NCBI GenBank assembly: GCA_965230605.1
Contig: CBDDLD010000004.1
Coordinates: 186,001 to 250,000 of the forward strand
From: CBDDLD01 sp965230605
GTDB taxonomy: Bacteria; Bacteroidota; Bacteroidia; Flavobacteriales; Flavobacteriaceae
Length of the DNA: 64,000 bases
Reading direction: 5' to 3'
The notes under the pieces were generated by a model that saw only the letters and a list, made by a program, of their open reading frames with translations, ran no database searches and was not told the DNA's origin. Position numbers and translations under genes: made by a program. Shown here piece after piece: positions 63,606-64,000 of the stretch (the stretch's first letter is position 1; each line of letters starts with the position of its first letter).

Positions 63606-64000
63606 TTATTTAGTTAGTAAAATAGACACTGCGTTTCCTCCAAAACCTACAGCATTAATCAATATTTTTGAAATCCTTTTTGGTGGTGTTTGTTCCAAGA
63701 ACGGAACAGTGAAAATTTCTTGGTGCTGTAACATTAGTATAGCCATTTCAATGCTTAAAATTCCGGAAGCACCAAGACTGTGACCTACTTTCCATTTATT
63801 AGTAGTTAAAAAAGGAATTTTGTTACAAAAAACCGTTTTGATAGCATTGTATTCGGCAATATCACCTTTAATTGTACCTGGTGTGTGTGTGATAATGATA
63901 TCTACATCTTCGGGGTTATGATCTTGTAGTGCCATAGTCATAGAACGCTGAAAACATTCAGCATCTGTAGAGAGCGAAGCATTGTGGGTTAAGACTTCTG
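63606..64000 (-). CDS. Beta-ketoacyl-ACP synthase, 5' part outside window
   Basis: The C-terminal 130 residues of a ketosynthase. TNKWKVGHSLGASG carries the conserved His and NAVGFGGNAVSILL the terminal Gly loop. The frame stays open to the window edge, so the start and active-site Cys lie beyond it. It is probably a FabF/FabB-type or polyketide-type synthase. Confidence 0.85.
   Translation of the reverse strand, partial: EVLTHNASLSTDAECFQRSMTMALQDHNPEDVDIIITHTPGTIKGDIAEYNAIKTVFCNKIPFLTTNKWKVGHSLGASGILSIEMAILMLQHQEIFTVPFLEQTPPKRISKILINAVGFGGNAVSILLTK

Noticed and set aside
1..64000. CRISPR arrays and rRNA genes
   Set aside because: No regularly spaced direct repeats with unique spacers and no rRNA segments were seen.

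Overview
The window is chromosomal DNA of an AT-rich marine-type flavobacterium (Bacteroidota, Flavobacteriaceae; genus not determinable). The evidence is type IX secretion (T9SS) C-terminal sorting domains, a PorZ-like protein next to recO, a TonB-dependent receptor, a protein of the THC0290_0291 type, and promoters of the Bacteroidota -33 TTG / -7 TAnnTTTG form. Most genes are housekeeping genes in short operons.

Layout. 1-7.9 kb: M13 peptidase (cut by the window edge), TPR protein, epimerase and M28 peptidase, CBS protein, zinc-ribbon/GNAT/DinB/GIY-YIG genes. 7.9-11.1 kb: accessory island with a HEPN-like gene, an IS1595-type transposase translationally coupled to a P63C gene, a small membrane protein and about 590 bp of repeat-rich non-coding DNA. 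11.1-24.0 kb: ssb, T9SS metalloprotease, cupredoxin, an AraC-linked AhpD-like gene, ferritin, PEP carboxylase, and a TetR-controlled RND/LolA-like/outer-membrane operon. 24.0-28.3 kb: the RNA island described next. 28.3-64 kb: deacetylase, tandem MG2-like secreted proteins, metG, LD-carboxypeptidase, yraN, nadD, gmk, yicC, transporters, metB, gdhA, porZ-recO, TonB receptor, T9SS protein, recX, bioB, flotillin/NfeD and a ketoacyl synthase cut by the edge.

The most exciting part is 24.1-28.3 kb. Two successive promoter-leader-terminator modules precede a small TPR protein with a very basic tail. This is followed by a very tightly packed array of about 15 tRNA or tRNA-like units with spacers mostly of 4-6 nt, then about 450 bp of structured non-coding DNA and a slipin (SPFH/Band-7) gene. 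The first leader encodes a 36-residue peptide whose first 26 codons include all 20 amino acids, 25 of those codons being different. Both leaders show mutually exclusive antiterminator/terminator pairings, with the antiterminator arm placed just before the leader stop codon. I infer that stalling at almost any codon, for example after tRNA cleavage or loss of charging, would allow readthrough into the tRNA array: a general tRNA-depletion sensor driving an emergency tRNA supply. The last two tRNAs appear to be circularly permuted at the variable loop. Nearly all other units end with the discriminator base followed by CA rather than CCA. Slipins are known neighbours of bacterial RNA-repair genes, which fits but does not prove the idea.

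Limits: no alignments or folding programs were run. All pairings, family names and start choices were read by eye.
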